From Candidatus Thiothrix sulfatifontis (GTDB lineage: Bacteria; Pseudomonadota; Gammaproteobacteria; Thiotrichales; Thiotrichaceae): a stretch of 64,000 bases of DNA. Below, piece by piece: positions 17,316 through 26,774 of the stretch. Location: positions 1,426,001 to 1,490,000 of the forward strand of contig CP094685.1 of NCBI GenBank assembly GCA_022828425.1. Reading direction: 5' to 3'. Within the stretch, counting starts at the first letter, position 1; each line of letters starts with the position of its first letter. The translations under genes and the position numbers were made by a program. The notes beneath the pieces were generated by a model. That model was given only the letters and a program-made list of their open reading frames with translations, was not told the origin of the DNA and ran no database searches.

Positions 17316-18230
17316 ATGCAACACAAACTTTATCCAACCCTTCTGTTGGCAACCACTCTTGCGGCTTGCGGCGGCGGGGGTGGCGGCAGCGCGAATGTTA
17401 CCGCCAATGACACCAGCGCAGCCTACAGCGGTAAACGTGACTTAGCGCCACTTAACACTGGCAACCAGCAAATATTTGCCGATGCCATTGAGCTTTCCGT
17501 GTTGGATATTGGTTCTGGTATTGGAATGGCAGCTCGCCCAGACACACCAACCGATGCGAATCTTTCTCCCCTTGGGCAACGGCATAACGTGGTCAGCCGC
17601 GCTATGGATGAATACATGGCAGGGCGCAACTACCAAGCGCGTGCTTTCAATAGTAGTGTCGATTGCAGCAACGGTGGCTCAATCAGTGTTAGTGGTGATT
17701 TGAATGATCAGACGGGTCAAGGTGATCTGACATTAAATGCCAACCAGTGCCGTGAAGATGAAATCTTGCTGGCAGGCTCAGGAACTATCAAGGTCAATAA
17801 GGTTGACTTTAACCTGCAAAAAATCACTGACTATGCATTAACCAGCCGAATGAGCATCAGCTACGCAGGTCAAACTTACAGCGAAACCGGCGTGATGCAG
17901 GTCAATAGTGACCCGTATGCGGGGCGTGTCAATGTAGTTTCCAACATCAACCGTTCCGTAGCAGGGCAACAAATTCTAGATAACAATATCACCTTGGCGG
18001 CTGATAGCAGTGGCATCACCCTCGGTGGGCAGTTATGTGAAAGCAACCACGGTTGTGCCAACATCAGCACTCCTCTGAAAATTAGCCTAACTGGTAGTAG
18101 CGGTCAGGTTATATTGACAGGGGCAAGCAACAGTAAAATGCGTTTCCGTATAGAAGGTGGGCGCGAATGGCTAGACCTCGATACAAATGGTGACGGTCGT
18201 TACGAATCGACAACGCTACAAGAAGATTGA
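17316..18230 (+). CDS. lipoprotein of unknown function with poly-Gly linker
   Basis: This 304-residue protein has a lipoprotein signal ending LAACG (Cys at residue 18), followed by a run of glycines and a Ser/Asn/Thr-rich stretch that looks like a flexible linker. The rest is beta-rich with four Cys (VDCSNGG, ANQCREDE, GQLCESNHGCAN) that could form disulfides in the envelope. The C-terminus WLDLDTNGDGRYES contains an Asp-rich DxNxDG loop that might bind calcium. I do not recognise a family. It is monocistronic, with a terminator directly after it. Confidence 0.8.
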   Translation: MQHKLYPTLLLATTLAACGGGGGGSANVTANDTSAAYSGKRDLAPLNTGNQQIFADAIELSVLDIGSGIGMAARPDTPTDANLSPLGQRHNVVSRAMDEYMAGRNYQARAFNSSVDCSNGGSISVSGDLNDQTGQGDLTLNANQCREDEILLAGSGTIKVNKVDFNLQKITDYALTSRMSISYAGQTYSETGVMQVNSDPYAGRVNVVSNINRSVAGQQILDNNITLAADSSGITLGGQLCESNHGCANISTPLKISLTGSSGQVILTGASNSKMRFRIEGGREWLDLDTNGDGRYESTTLQED

Positions 18231-18236
18231 GGAAAA

Positions 18237-18267
18237 TGAAAAATCGGGGCACGTCCCCGATTTTTCA
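18237..18267 (+). terminator. intrinsic terminator after the lipoprotein gene
   Basis: TGAAAAATCGGGG (18237-18249) pairs perfectly with CCCCGATTTTTCA (18255-18267). The A and T runs at each end make it usable in both directions. Confidence 0.88.
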
Positions 18268-18334
18268 TTAGCGTTTTCTCTCATCCAGTTGTGCCCGCCA
18301 AAAATCCCGCTCCGCTTTCAGCACATCCAACCCA

Positions 18335-18763
18335 TCAACTACTTTCATTGCAAATGTGGTAAGCACTGCCTAATGTCTCGACACCCAGCACAGACAATTG
18401 ATTGACCGCAGTCGCAACCATACTGGTGGCAATTTTCTGACGTTGATAAGCAGGCACAACACACAACAAATCCAAGCACACCTCCCCCGCCTCGTCTGTC
18501 AGCAATAACGCCAACCCAATAATGCCGCCATCCTGAGCCAATGCCATCACAGAAGCCGGATGTGGTACACCACGCTTCCCTGCAAAATAACCGCTAATAC
18601 TACGGGCGGCGAACTCCCGAATATGGCTCTCATTCCAGTCACAAAACTCAACCGTATCGTGAAAAGCGTCAAAGAAGGTTTCAGCCATTTCCGGCTGGCG
18701 GTTGGTGTTGCATAGGGCTGACTCCAAAAATCCAAGTAGGTATACTCTACTTCTTTTAGCCAA
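18335..18763 (-). pseudogene. GNAT acetyltransferase remnant
   Basis: The open frame (142 codons) carries the core of a GNAT fold: GGIIGLALLLTDE followed by the acetyl-CoA loop region LLCVVPAYQRQKIATSMVATAV. Two features suggest a decayed gene. The frame has no good start (a TTG only 3 bases from the divergent SWIM gene, with no ribosome site). It also stops at SAYHICNESS, exactly where relatives continue with a conserved C-terminal half. A second short frame (18259-18339) ending ERDFWRAQLDERKR could be the detached tail. An intact but short GNAT is possible. Confidence 0.55.
18718..18752 (+). promoter_or_regulatory. promoter of the SWIM gene with overlapping inverted repeat
   Basis: CTGACT (18718-18723), a 17-base spacer and TATACT (18741-18746) form a reasonable sigma70 promoter. 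AAGTAG (18734-18739) and CTACTT (18747-18752) flank the -10 as an inverted repeat, a possible repressor site. The predicted start is only about 13 bases before the ATG. Confidence 0.5.
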
Positions 18764-18765
18764 AA

Positions 18766-20445
18766 ATGATGAATCTGGATAATTTCGAGCAACACATTAA
18801 TGCCGTCATCATGCAGCGCGGCAGAGGCTACACGCAACGCGTCCATAATCTGGAAGAAACCGAACCCGAATTCTGGCAAGCTGAGGTGAACGGGACGCGC
18901 ACCTACGACGTAGAAATCCAATTGGATGGCAAGGAAATCAGCGAGTGGTCATGCACCTGCCCTTATGATGGCGACATCTGCAAGCACGTCGCCGCCAGCT
19001 TGCTCAATATCCGCCAACAACTGCGGGTAAAACCAACTTCCCCAGCGCAACCAACCAAACGCCAACAACTCGATCAGTTACTGAACACGCTTAAACGGGA
19101 AGACTTAGCCACCTATATCCGCCAACTGCTGCACGATGATCGCAAACTGCTGGATAAATTCTTGCTGCGTTTCCAAACCGTTACCCCCACTACAGAAGCA
19201 CCCAGCAAACAATACCAGCAATTGTTTGATAAAATCGCCCGTCAATATTCCAGCTATGATTATATCGACGAAGACGATGCCAGCGCGTTCGCGGATGAAG
19301 TGCAGGAACTGCTGGACACCTTATCAGCCTCTAACCTTGCTTCTGCTGCCAAAGTAGAAATCTGCTTCACCATTGCCCAAGGCATCGCAGGTATTGCAAA
19401 CGACGTTGACGATTCCAACGGCGAACTCAACAGCCTGATGTACAGCATCAAGGATGAACTCGCCACCGCCTATCCACAACTTCCCACCTCTGAACAAGCC
19501 GCCTTGTTCAAACGCGTACTCGCCACCCAATTTGACTCCCGCTACAGCGAATACGGGCTAGAAGATACTTTTACCAAACTGCTGGAAGAATGGGCGCAAC
19601 ACAGTGAAACCGATCAGAACATTTATCTGCAAGCGTTAGACAAACACGTACAGTCCAGCCCCAATGATTGGCGACGCGATGCCTTGCTGCGTCAAAAAAT
19701 GGCGTTACTCAAAACGTGGAACAGACTGGACGACATGGAAGCGTTTGCGACCACACACATGGAAATTCCTGACTTCCGCGACACCTTCGTACAGAAAGCT
19801 ATCGACGCTAAAGACTACGACAAAGCCCGCAGCCTATTGCAAGACGGTATCCGCTTGGCAGAACAACAAAAAAATGCAGGGACAATAAGCCGTTGGCGCA
19901 AGCGTTTATTGGAAATCGCCTATTTGCAGGAAGATATACCCGCCATTCGCACCGAACTGGAACATTTGTATCAAACATCCCAGTATTCGCTGGAGCATTA
20001 CCGCAAACTCAAAGCGACTTATCCAGCGGAAGAATGGGCAAGTGCACAGCAACGGCTGTATGGGATGATTCCTGTTCCACGCGGCTACGACTCCGCCAGA
20101 GCCATGCTATTGCAGGAAGAAAATGATATTCCCGCGCTCTATGAACTCATCAAACAGCCCTCGATCCCCGGTCAAAGCGCATCCCTTTTCAAACGCTACG
20201 CACCTTTGTTAGCGACAGCGTTTCCACACGAAGTTAAAGCAACTTACGCCAGCCAGATTTGTGATTATCTACGTGACAACACTGGGAGAGCGGTCTACGA
20301 GCGGGTCATTGACGAATTGAACGTGCTTGCCAAAATGCCCGATGGCGCAAACATGGCGCATAATTTGGTCAAGGATTTTTGTAACCGTTACAAATCACGC
20401 AAAGCGATGGTGGAGATGTTGATAGCAGCGTTTGGGAAAAGTTAG
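18766..20445 (+). CDS. SWIM zinc-finger protein
   Basis: This 559-residue protein has an N-terminal SWIM zinc-binding motif, CxCx(n)CxH, seen as WSCTCPYDGDICKHVAA at residues ~63-79. SWIM domains mediate DNA or protein binding. The remainder is an alpha-helical repeat-like region with several aromatic and acidic helices and no catalytic motif I recognise. Bacterial homologues are uncharacterised, some next to helicase genes; none is present here. Two adjacent ATGs at 18766 and 18769 are possible starts, and no strong ribosome site is visible. Confidence 0.85.
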   Translation: MMNLDNFEQHINAVIMQRGRGYTQRVHNLEETEPEFWQAEVNGTRTYDVEIQLDGKEISEWSCTCPYDGDICKHVAASLLNIRQQLRVKPTSPAQPTKRQQLDQLLNTLKREDLATYIRQLLHDDRKLLDKFLLRFQTVTPTTEAPSKQYQQLFDKIARQYSSYDYIDEDDASAFADEVQELLDTLSASNLASAAKVEICFTIAQGIAGIANDVDDSNGELNSLMYSIKDELATAYPQLPTSEQAALFKRVLATQFDSRYSEYGLEDTFTKLLEEWAQHSETDQNIYLQALDKHVQSSPNDWRRDALLRQKMALLKTWNRLDDMEAFATTHMEIPDFRDTFVQKAIDAKDYDKARSLLQDGIRLAEQQKNAGTISRWRKRLLEIAYLQEDIPAIRTELEHLYQTSQYSLEHYRKLKATYPAEEWASAQQRLYGMIPVPRGYDSARAMLLQEENDIPALYELIKQPSIPGQSASLFKRYAPLLATAFPHEVKATYASQICDYLRDNTGRAVYERVIDELNVLAKMPDGANMAHNLVKDFCNRYKSRKAMVEMLIAAFGKS

Positions 20446-20505
20446 GAAGGTTCACGCCTTTAACTGACAAATGCTATGCTGTATTAAAAGACGGGAGTTA
20501 TTGCC

Positions 20506-21078
20506 ATGTCCACAGCACATCAGTTACAAAACCGCTACATCAGCGAACAAGATTATCTAGCAAGCGAAAAGTTAGCCAACGAGCGCCATGAGTACGTGGA
20601 TGGTCAGATATACTTGATGGCAGGTGCAAGCAAACGGCATAACCGTATCGCAGGCAATTGCTACCGCGCATTTATGGACATCGGTGGTAGCAACTGTGAG
20701 GCTTTCATGGGTGATTTGAAAGTTCGCGCCCCGAAGCACAAAACCTATTACTACCCCGATGTTGTAGTGGGTTGTGAGGAAGATGATACCGACGATGATT
20801 ATTATCTGGAAAAACCTTGCTTAATCATTGAAGTATCTTCGGACTCCACCATTCGTAAGGATTATTTGGAAAAAGCACTGGTTTACCAAACCATCCCCAC
20901 ATTGCAAGTCTACCTGATTATCGCGCAGGACAAGCCGCTGGTAGATATGCTCCTTCGTAATGCCGAAGGTGGCTGGGATTTACAACAGTTCGACAGGCTG
21001 GAGGATGAAATCAGCCTGCCGTGTTTGGACATCACCCTGAACCTGCAAACTGTTTATGCAGGTGTCAACGTCGGGTGA
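20506..21078 (+). CDS. Uma2 family (DUF820) putative endonuclease
   Basis: This 190-residue protein of the PD-(D/E)xK-like Uma2 family starts YISEQDYLASEKLANERHEYVDGQIYLMAG. The expected active-site elements are YPDVVVGCEED and LIIEVSSDSTIRKD (Asp, then Glu plus Lys). The family is abundant in cyanobacteria and some sulfur bacteria and has no established role; DNA cleavage is inferred from the fold. A GGGAG site precedes the ATG. It is separate from the SWIM gene by 60 bases. Confidence 0.9.
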   Translation: MSTAHQLQNRYISEQDYLASEKLANERHEYVDGQIYLMAGASKRHNRIAGNCYRAFMDIGGSNCEAFMGDLKVRAPKHKTYYYPDVVVGCEEDDTDDDYYLEKPCLIIEVSSDSTIRKDYLEKALVYQTIPTLQVYLIIAQDKPLVDMLLRNAEGGWDLQQFDRLEDEISLPCLDITLNLQTVYAGVNVG

Positions 21079-21080
21079 AT

Positions 21081-21182
21081 ATCATAAGTAACTAGGTTGA
21101 AGTTTTCGCGTATTCGTGCGGCGTAACCCATTGATTTACAATGATACGAATGCACGAAAACTTAGGCTCATGTACTTATGTT
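21081..21182. repeat. long imperfect inverted repeat (MITE-like)
   Basis: Two arms of about 38 bases face each other around a short centre: CATAAGTA, AAGTTTTCG and ATTCGT in the left arm (21083-21116) recur in inverse order on the right (21144-21180). The element fills the gap after the Uma2 gene and marks the edge of an AT-rich segment. It carries no gene. It is flanked on the right by the palindrome GTTCAGGTGAAC (21180-21191). Confidence 0.6.
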
Positions 21183-21212
21183 CAGGTGAACATACTCAAA
21201 TAGGCTTTTAAT

Positions 21213-21491
21213 TTATTTTTGATACATTCTTGCTGAAGCATTGGCATATTGAGCCAACTGATTCTTAAGTTGATTAGCTTCAGTCACCTCTTTTTCATAC
21301 TTCACTTTATACTCCTCTACCAATGCCACCTCTTTTTCATACTTCATCTTATAATCCTCTGCCAATTTCATTGACTCTGCTGCCATTTCTTTGGCCATTT
21401 CTTTGGCCATTTCTTTAGCCTCACTCAAAACACAGCCTTTAAAACCAAAAAGTACCACCAAGCCAACAAAAATCCACATTATTATTTTCAT
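21213..21491 (-). CDS. small membrane-anchored coiled-coil protein
   Basis: The 92-residue protein has one N-terminal hydrophobic segment (IIMWIFVGLVVLFGF) and a long charged coiled coil. Two repeat types build it: KEMA three times, and a 14-residue unit present twice (EDYKMKYEKEVALV, EEYKVKYEKEVTEA), both visible as DNA repeats near 21282-21420. ATG 21491 is chosen because GAGGAGG lies at the right distance; a GTG at 21500 would overlap the upstream stop. It is last in an AT-rich operon. Function unknown. Confidence 0.75.
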   Translation of the reverse strand: MKIIMWIFVGLVVLFGFKGCVLSEAKEMAKEMAKEMAAESMKLAEDYKMKYEKEVALVEEYKVKYEKEVTEANQLKNQLAQYANASARMYQK

Positions 21492-21499
21492 GATAATCA

Positions 21500-22279
21500 C
21501 TACCTCCTCGTTAAATGTTTTTCAGCGACCAGCAAACATGAGTTAAATATCAAAGAAATACCTATGAAAGGCACAAAAGAGATACTAAATAAGTATATGA
21601 ATGCATATATATAAGCCCCATGCCCTGGTATGCTTTTAAAGGTCAACATGTTTAAGTCAATATAAAATGCTGTTCTTGCAATATGTTGGAAATAAATGCA
21701 ATTATGAGTTACAGTGCTAATAACCTCTTCAACTAGTGCTGGATCGAATATTACATATGCTTTACCCTCCAACTTAATTACAAAGAATGCGACAGAAAGT
21801 AAAATACAATTTATTAAAATAGTAACCCACAACTTAACAATCTCTTTAGCTTCACTTGTTGCAGAATCAACTTTAAGAAGATTGAATACCAAATAATAAA
21901 AAAAAGCATCAATGACTATAACTAATCTTTCAGTTGTATCAGATAGATAGAAAAAAATCATAATACTTGAGGAAAAAATAATACTCAGGATAAATGAGAA
22001 CAACCATTTCGTTATTCTGTGACTACATATATTAAAAGGAACAGTTCCTTGGTTAAAAACAGCCCTGCACATTATTGTGTTAATTTTTTCACGCAAGAAC
22101 AAAATTTTCTTGAACAATACTACTGTTAGAATCAAAATATAAAAAATAGGAACAAAACAACCAAACTCATTAACTCTTATAATCAAAAGGAGCGATATTG
22201 AAAGCATCACAAAAATAATATAAATCAGAAATCGACTCTTGATTATATCAAAAACAAAATAAGGAAATGGTTTTTTCAT
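21500..22279 (-). CDS. multi-pass membrane protein of unknown function
   Basis: This 259-residue protein has six to seven hydrophobic segments (for example FLIYIIFVMLSISLLLII, FVPIFYILILTVVLF, WLFSFILSIIFSSSIMIFFY, LWVTILINCILLSVAFFVI). It is very AT-rich and low in charged residues outside the loops. I do not recognise a family. It sits between the 89- and 92-residue genes on the same strand, 34 bases after the first; its stop nearly touches the last. The three look like one horizontally acquired operon. Confidence 0.75.
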   Translation of the reverse strand: MKKPFPYFVFDIIKSRFLIYIIFVMLSISLLLIIRVNEFGCFVPIFYILILTVVLFKKILFLREKINTIMCRAVFNQGTVPFNICSHRITKWLFSFILSIIFSSSIMIFFYLSDTTERLVIVIDAFFYYLVFNLLKVDSATSEAKEIVKLWVTILINCILLSVAFFVIKLEGKAYVIFDPALVEEVISTVTHNCIYFQHIARTAFYIDLNMLTFKSIPGHGAYIYAFIYLFSISFVPFIGISLIFNSCLLVAEKHLTRR

Positions 22280-22313
22280 GGAATTATCTCATGTATCTTA
22301 GTGTTTATATTTA

Positions 22314-22583
22314 TTATTTTTTCAAAAAAGATTTAACATCTAATCCAGTATTAGAAATCGTTTTGACAATTGAATTGATATAAATATCAGTTCCTTTCAA
22401 AAGAAACTCTTTTTTCTCACCTTGTTCAATAGTAACAAGGCCGTACAATATCTTTATCTCTACATATAGTGGTGATGTTACAATCACTCTAAATTCATTT
22501 TTTTGGCCAATCAAATTTAATAAAGGAAGCCAAATCTTATCAATTAATGGAATTATCTGAAGTAAACTATTTACATTATTCAT
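22314..22583 (-). CDS. small protein of unknown function, AT-rich operon
   Basis: The 89-residue protein is rich in Ile, Leu and Asn. It has an N-terminal amphipathic or weakly hydrophobic part (LLQIIPLIDKIWLPLLNLI) and a likely beta-hairpin region (FRVIVTSPLYVEIKILYGLVTIEQG). No family recognised. It is first in the three-gene minus-strand operon (22583 to 21213), far more AT-rich than the flanking Uma2 and purL genes. Confidence 0.65.
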   Translation of the reverse strand: MNNVNSLLQIIPLIDKIWLPLLNLIGQKNEFRVIVTSPLYVEIKILYGLVTIEQGEKKEFLLKGTDIYINSIVKTISNTGLDVKSFLKK

Positions 22584-22677
22584 TATTTTCTTTCGAAATT
22601 TATTTTTATCGATAATACTAATTATATAGAAATTTTAAATAATGTCAATGAAATTATTTTATTTTATTTTCGCAAGA

Positions 22678-22701
22678 CATGGTACATAGATATGCACCAT
22701 G
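22678..22701. terminator. hairpin downstream of purL
   Basis: CATGGT (22678-22683) and ACCATG (22696-22701) pair, extended inward by CAT/ATG with one mismatch. It lies just past the purL stop. No U-tract is seen on either strand, so termination is uncertain. Confidence 0.35.
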
Positions 22702-22724
22702 CCATAAGCACCAGTTTAAGCAGA

Positions 22725-25700
22725 TTACCCCACCCAAACCCGCGCATTGCGGAACATCCGCAACCACGCGCCATCTTCACCCGTATCATCCGGCTTCCAC
22801 GAATGCTGCACTGCCCGGAACAAACGTTCTGGGTGCGGCATCATGATGGTAAAACGCCCATCCGCCGTGGTCACGCCCGTAATCCCCAACGGTGAACCGT
22901 TCGGGTTTTCAGGATAATGCTCAGTAGCATTGCCGCGATTATCCACATAACGCAAGCCAACCAGCCCTTCCGCCAGCATCCCTTCAGCCGTAGCGGTATC
23001 GAACACCGCCCGCCCTTCGCCATGCGCAATCGCAATCGGCAGCTTCGACCCAGCCATGCCTTGCAGGAACAGCGACGGCGATTCCAGCACTTCCACCGCT
23101 GAATAACGCGCCTCAAACTGTTCAGAACGGTTGCGGTAAAAACGTGGCCAATGCGCCGCACAGGGGATCATGTCGCGCAATTGAGAGAACATCTGGCAGC
23201 CATTGCACACGCCCAGCCCGAAGGAATCTTGCCGCGCAAAAAACGCTGCAAATTCATCACTGGCACGCGGATTCATCAGAATCGTTTTCGCCCAGCCGCC
23301 GCCTGCGCCCAATACGTCGCCGTAAGAGAAGCCGCCGCACGCCACCAAGCCTTTGAAATCTTTCAACTTCACGCGCCCGCTGATAATGTCGGTCATGTGT
23401 ACGTCAACAGCCTTGAAACCGGCACGGTCAAACGCCGCCGCCATTTCCACCTGCCCGTTCACGCCCTGTTCGCGCAATACCGCAACTGCCGGACGTACTC
23501 CTGTGCGAATGTACGGTGCTGCCACATCCTCATCCAACTCAAAGGTTGGCGCGAACGGCAAACCGGGGTCTTGCACATCATCCAGCCGCTCGAACTCTTG
23601 CGCGGCGCAATCGGCATTGTCGCGCAACGCCTGCATCCGGTAGCTGGTTTCTGCCCAGATTTTCTGCAAAGTGGCACGTGGCGCACGGTACACTTCCTTG
23701 TTCGCAAAGGTTAGTACCAGTTCGTCGCTGTCGTTCAACTCGCCAATGACGTGGGTGCAATGCGCCAAACCTGCCTCGCGGAACGCTTCCAACACCGCAT
23801 CGGTATCGCAGTGGCGGATTTGCAGCACCGCGCCGAGTTCTTCGCTGAACAGCGCAGGCAGCAATTGCTCACTCACTTGTCCGATGCAAGCTGTTACACC
23901 CACATGCCCCGCAAAGCTCATTTCTACCAACGTTGCCAGCAAACCGCCGTCGGCACGATCGTGGTATGCCAGAATCAAATTTTCGCCGCGCAAATCTTGC
24001 ACGGTGTCGAAGAAGGCTTTGAGCGCGTCAGGGTTATCCACGTCCGGCGCGTGATGCCCGACTTGTTCGTAAACTTGCGCCAAAGCGGAAGCCGCCAAGC
24101 GGTTACGCCCTTTGCCGAGATCCACCAGAATCAGGTCGGTATCGCCTACGTCACTGCACAATGCCGGAGTCAGGGTTTTGCGGATGTCCTGCACGGGCGA
24201 AAACGCGGTGACGATCAGGGAAAGCGGCGCAATCATTTCGCGGTTTTCGCCGTCTTGCTGCCACACGGTTTTCATCGACAAGGAATCCTTGCCGACCGGA
24301 ATTGCCAAGCCCAAACGCGGGCAAAGCTCTTCACCGACCGCTTTCACGGTGTCAAATAATGCCGCATCTTCGCCGTGATAACCCGCCGCCGCCATCCAGT
24401 TCGCCGACAGACGGATGTTGCGGATATTGGCAATGTCCGCCGCCGCAATATTGGTGAGGGCTTCGCCAATCGCCATGCGCCCTGACGCTGCCGGATTCAC
24501 CAGCGCAATCGGGGTGCGTTCGCCCATCGCCATCGCTTCGCCGAAGTTGGTGGTGTAATCGCTGGACGTGACTGCCACATCCGCCACCGGCACTTGCCAT
24601 GCGCCCACCATCTGGTCGCGTGTCACCATGCCCGTTACCGTGCGGTCGCCGATGGTGATCAGGAAGGACTTGGAAGCAACGGTTGGCAAGCGCAATACAC
24701 GCTCAATTGCTTCCGACAACTCAATGCCGCTGAGGTCGATTTCTGGCTTGTGGAAGGTTTGGTGATGCACGTCACGCAGCATTTTCGGCGGTTTGCCGAG
24801 CAGCACGTTCATCGGCAAATTCACCGGATTGTTGTCAAACAGGGAATCGCCGACCAGCAATTGTTGTTCGACGGTGGCATTACCGACCACAGCGTAGACG
24901 GCGCGTTCGCGTTCGCACAGGGCGCGGAAGGTGTCGAGGCGGTCTTCGGCGATGGCGAGGACGTAGCGTTCTTGCGCTTCGTTGCTCCAGATTTCCATCG
25001 GAGCCATACCGAGTTCAGCGTTGGGGACGGCGCGGAGTTCAAAGCGTCCGCCGCGTCCGGCATCGTTGACGATTTCGGGGATGGCGTTGGAAATGCCGCC
25101 AGCACCCACGTCGTGGATGGAGAGGATCGGATTTTCTGCGCCCAAAGCCACGCAGCGGTCGATGACTTCTTGGCAACGGCGTTGCATTTCGGGGTTGCCG
25201 CGCTGCACGGAGGCGAAGTCGAGGTTTTCCGCGCTCGTGCCGCTTGCCATTGAGGAGGCAGCGCCACCGCCCAAACCGATCAACATCGCGGGGCCACCGA
25301 GGACGATGATCGGCGTGCCTTCGGGCAACGGGTTTTTGTTAATGTTGTTTTCGCGGATATTGCCCATGCCGCCTGCAATCATGATCGGCTTATGGTAGCC
25401 GCGCAGTTCGATGCCTTTTGCGCCGGGGGCTTGCATTTCAAAGGTGCGGAAATAGCCAGTGATATTGGGGCGACCGAATTCGTTGTTGAAGGCGGCAGCA
25501 CCGATAGGCCCTTCGAGCATAATGTCGAGGGCGGAAACGATGCGATCGGGTTTGCCGAAATCGTGTTCCCACGGTTGGGCGTAGCCGGGGATGCGCAGGT
25601 TGGATACCGAGAAACCGCTCAAGCCCGCTTTGGGTTTCGAGCCGTTGCCGGTTGCACCTTCGTCGCGGATTTCGCCGCCCGAACCCGTCGCCGCGCCCGC

Positions 25701-26615
25701 AAACGGGGAAATCGCGGTGGGGTGGTTGTGGGTTTCCACCTTCATCAGGATGTGGACGGGTTCGTTGGTGTAGTGGTATTCGCCGGTTTTTACGTCGGTC
25801 AAAAAGCGCGTTGCCAACGGGCCTTCGATGACGGAGGCGTTGTCATGGTAGGCGGAAAGGATGCCTTCGGGCGCGTGCGCGTGGGTGTTGCGGATCATGG
25901 CAAACAGCGATTTGGGCTGTTCTTTGCCGTCGATAATCCAGTCGGCGTTGAAGATTTTGTGGCGGCAATGTTCGGAATTGGCTTGCGCGAACATCATCAA
26001 TTCCACGTCGGTGGGGTTGCGCTGGAGTTCGGCGTAATTTTCGGCGAGGTAGTCGATTTCATCCGCTGACAGTGCCAAGCCCCAATCGGTGTTGGCTTTG
26101 GCAAGCGCGGCTTTGGGGTCATTGCTGATGTCAACGTAGCGCAAGGCGGCGGGTTCGGCTTCGCTGAACAGGACGACGGCATCTTGCAGGTCGGTCAGTA
26201 CCATTTCGGTCATGCGGTCGTGCAACAGCGCGGCGATGGCGAGGCGTTCGGCTTCCGACAGCGCGGCAGTGGTTTGCACGTCGTAGGCGATGCCGCGTTC
26301 GATGCGTTCCACCATCGTCAAGCCGCAGTTGTGGGCGATGTCGCTGGCTTTGCTTGACCACGGCGAAATCGTGCCTTTGCGCGGGGTGACGAGCAGCAAT
26401 GTACCGCTGAAAGCGTGGCTGCCTTGCACTTCTTCGTAGGTCAGCAACGCTTGCAACTGGGCGTGTTCGTCGGGGTGCAGTTCGCGGCTGTTGCGCACGA
26501 AATGGACGTATTCGGCTTGCACAGCGGTGATCGTGGGGACGATGGCTTGCAAGGCGCTCAACAGCTTGTTGCGGCGGAAATCGGAGAGGGCAACGCTACC
26601 GGGGAAGATCAGCAT
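22725..26615 (-). CDS. purL: phosphoribosylformylglycinamidine synthase
   Basis: PurL converts FGAR to FGAM using ATP and glutamine in purine synthesis. The 1296-residue protein is the large proteobacterial form (E. coli 1295). It has an N-terminal PurS-like region and two AIRS-type ATPase halves ([30 protein letters not shown] in the first). The C-terminal glutaminase carries the nucleophile Cys in [15 protein letters not shown] and the His-Glu pair in [13 protein letters not shown]. It is complete. Its first 359 codons plus 56 upstream bases are repeated at 29561-30691 (4020 bases away), with a toxin module in between. Confidence 0.97.
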   Translation of the reverse strand: MLIFPGSVALSDFRRNKLLSALQAIVPTITAVQAEYVHFVRNSRELHPDEHAQLQALLTYEEVQGSHAFSGTLLLVTPRKGTISPWSSKASDIAHNCGLTMVERIERGIAYDVQTTAALSEAERLAIAALLHDRMTEMVLTDLQDAVVLFSEAEPAALRYVDISNDPKAALAKANTDWGLALSADEIDYLAENYAELQRNPTDVELMMFAQANSEHCRHKIFNADWIIDGKEQPKSLFAMIRNTHAHAPEGILSAYHDNASVIEGPLATRFLTDVKTGEYHYTNEPVHILMKVETHNHPTAISPFAGAATGSGGEIRDEGATGNGSKPKAGLSGFSVSNLRIPGYAQPWEHDFGKPDRIVSALDIMLEGPIGAAAFNNEFGRPNITGYFRTFEMQAPGAKGIELRGYHKPIMIAGGMGNIRENNINKNPLPEGTPIIVLGGPAMLIGLGGGAASSMASGTSAENLDFASVQRGNPEMQRRCQEVIDRCVALGAENPILSIHDVGAGGISNAIPEIVNDAGRGGRFELRAVPNAELGMAPMEIWSNEAQERYVLAIAEDRLDTFRALCERERAVYAVVGNATVEQQLLVGDSLFDNNPVNLPMNVLLGKPPKMLRDVHHQTFHKPEIDLSGIELSEAIERVLRLPTVASKSFLITIGDRTVTGMVTRDQMVGAWQVPVADVAVTSSDYTTNFGEAMAMGERTPIALVNPAASGRMAIGEALTNIAAADIANIRNIRLSANWMAAAGYHGEDAALFDTVKAVGEELCPRLGLAIPVGKDSLSMKTVWQQDGENREMIAPLSLIVTAFSPVQDIRKTLTPALCSDVGDTDLILVDLGKGRNRLAASALAQVYEQVGHHAPDVDNPDALKAFFDTVQDLRGENLILAYHDRADGGLLATLVEMSFAGHVGVTACIGQVSEQLLPALFSEELGAVLQIRHCDTDAVLEAFREAGLAHCTHVIGELNDSDELVLTFANKEVYRAPRATLQKIWAETSYRMQALRDNADCAAQEFERLDDVQDPGLPFAPTFELDEDVAAPYIRTGVRPAVAVLREQGVNGQVEMAAAFDRAGFKAVDVHMTDIISGRVKLKDFKGLVACGGFSYGDVLGAGGGWAKTILMNPRASDEFAAFFARQDSFGLGVCNGCQMFSQLRDMIPCAAHWPRFYRNRSEQFEARYSAVEVLESPSLFLQGMAGSKLPIAIAHGEGRAVFDTATAEGMLAEGLVGLRYVDNRGNATEHYPENPNGSPLGITGVTTADGRFTIMMPHPERLFRAVQHSWKPDDTGEDGAWLRMFRNARVWVG

Positions 26616-26671
26616 GGGGGTAAACCAATGGGCAGTTCATCAAGGAGGGTATGATAGCGGAAAGTGGCGAC
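25541..26671. repeat. direct repeat, copy 1 (purL 5' end)
   Basis: This 1131-bp stretch recurs at 29561-30691. I count seven mismatches, all within 25545-25656, and none in the following ~1015 bases. All seven are silent in the protein. The repeat ends abruptly at 26671. Confidence 0.93.
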
Positions 26672-26774
26672 CGCTTACACCGAAAAGGCTTCCGTTTGTC
26701 CCCTGCCTTGTCACGGTGGGTAATGAGCGGGCTACGGTCTCCTAAGCCTTTTGCGTTCAGGGAGTGAACTTGCC

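Noticed and set aside
17365..17390. Run of glycine codons in the lipoprotein gene as a sequencing error
   Set aside because: The frame continues cleanly, and poly-Gly linkers right after the lipid-bearing Cys are common.
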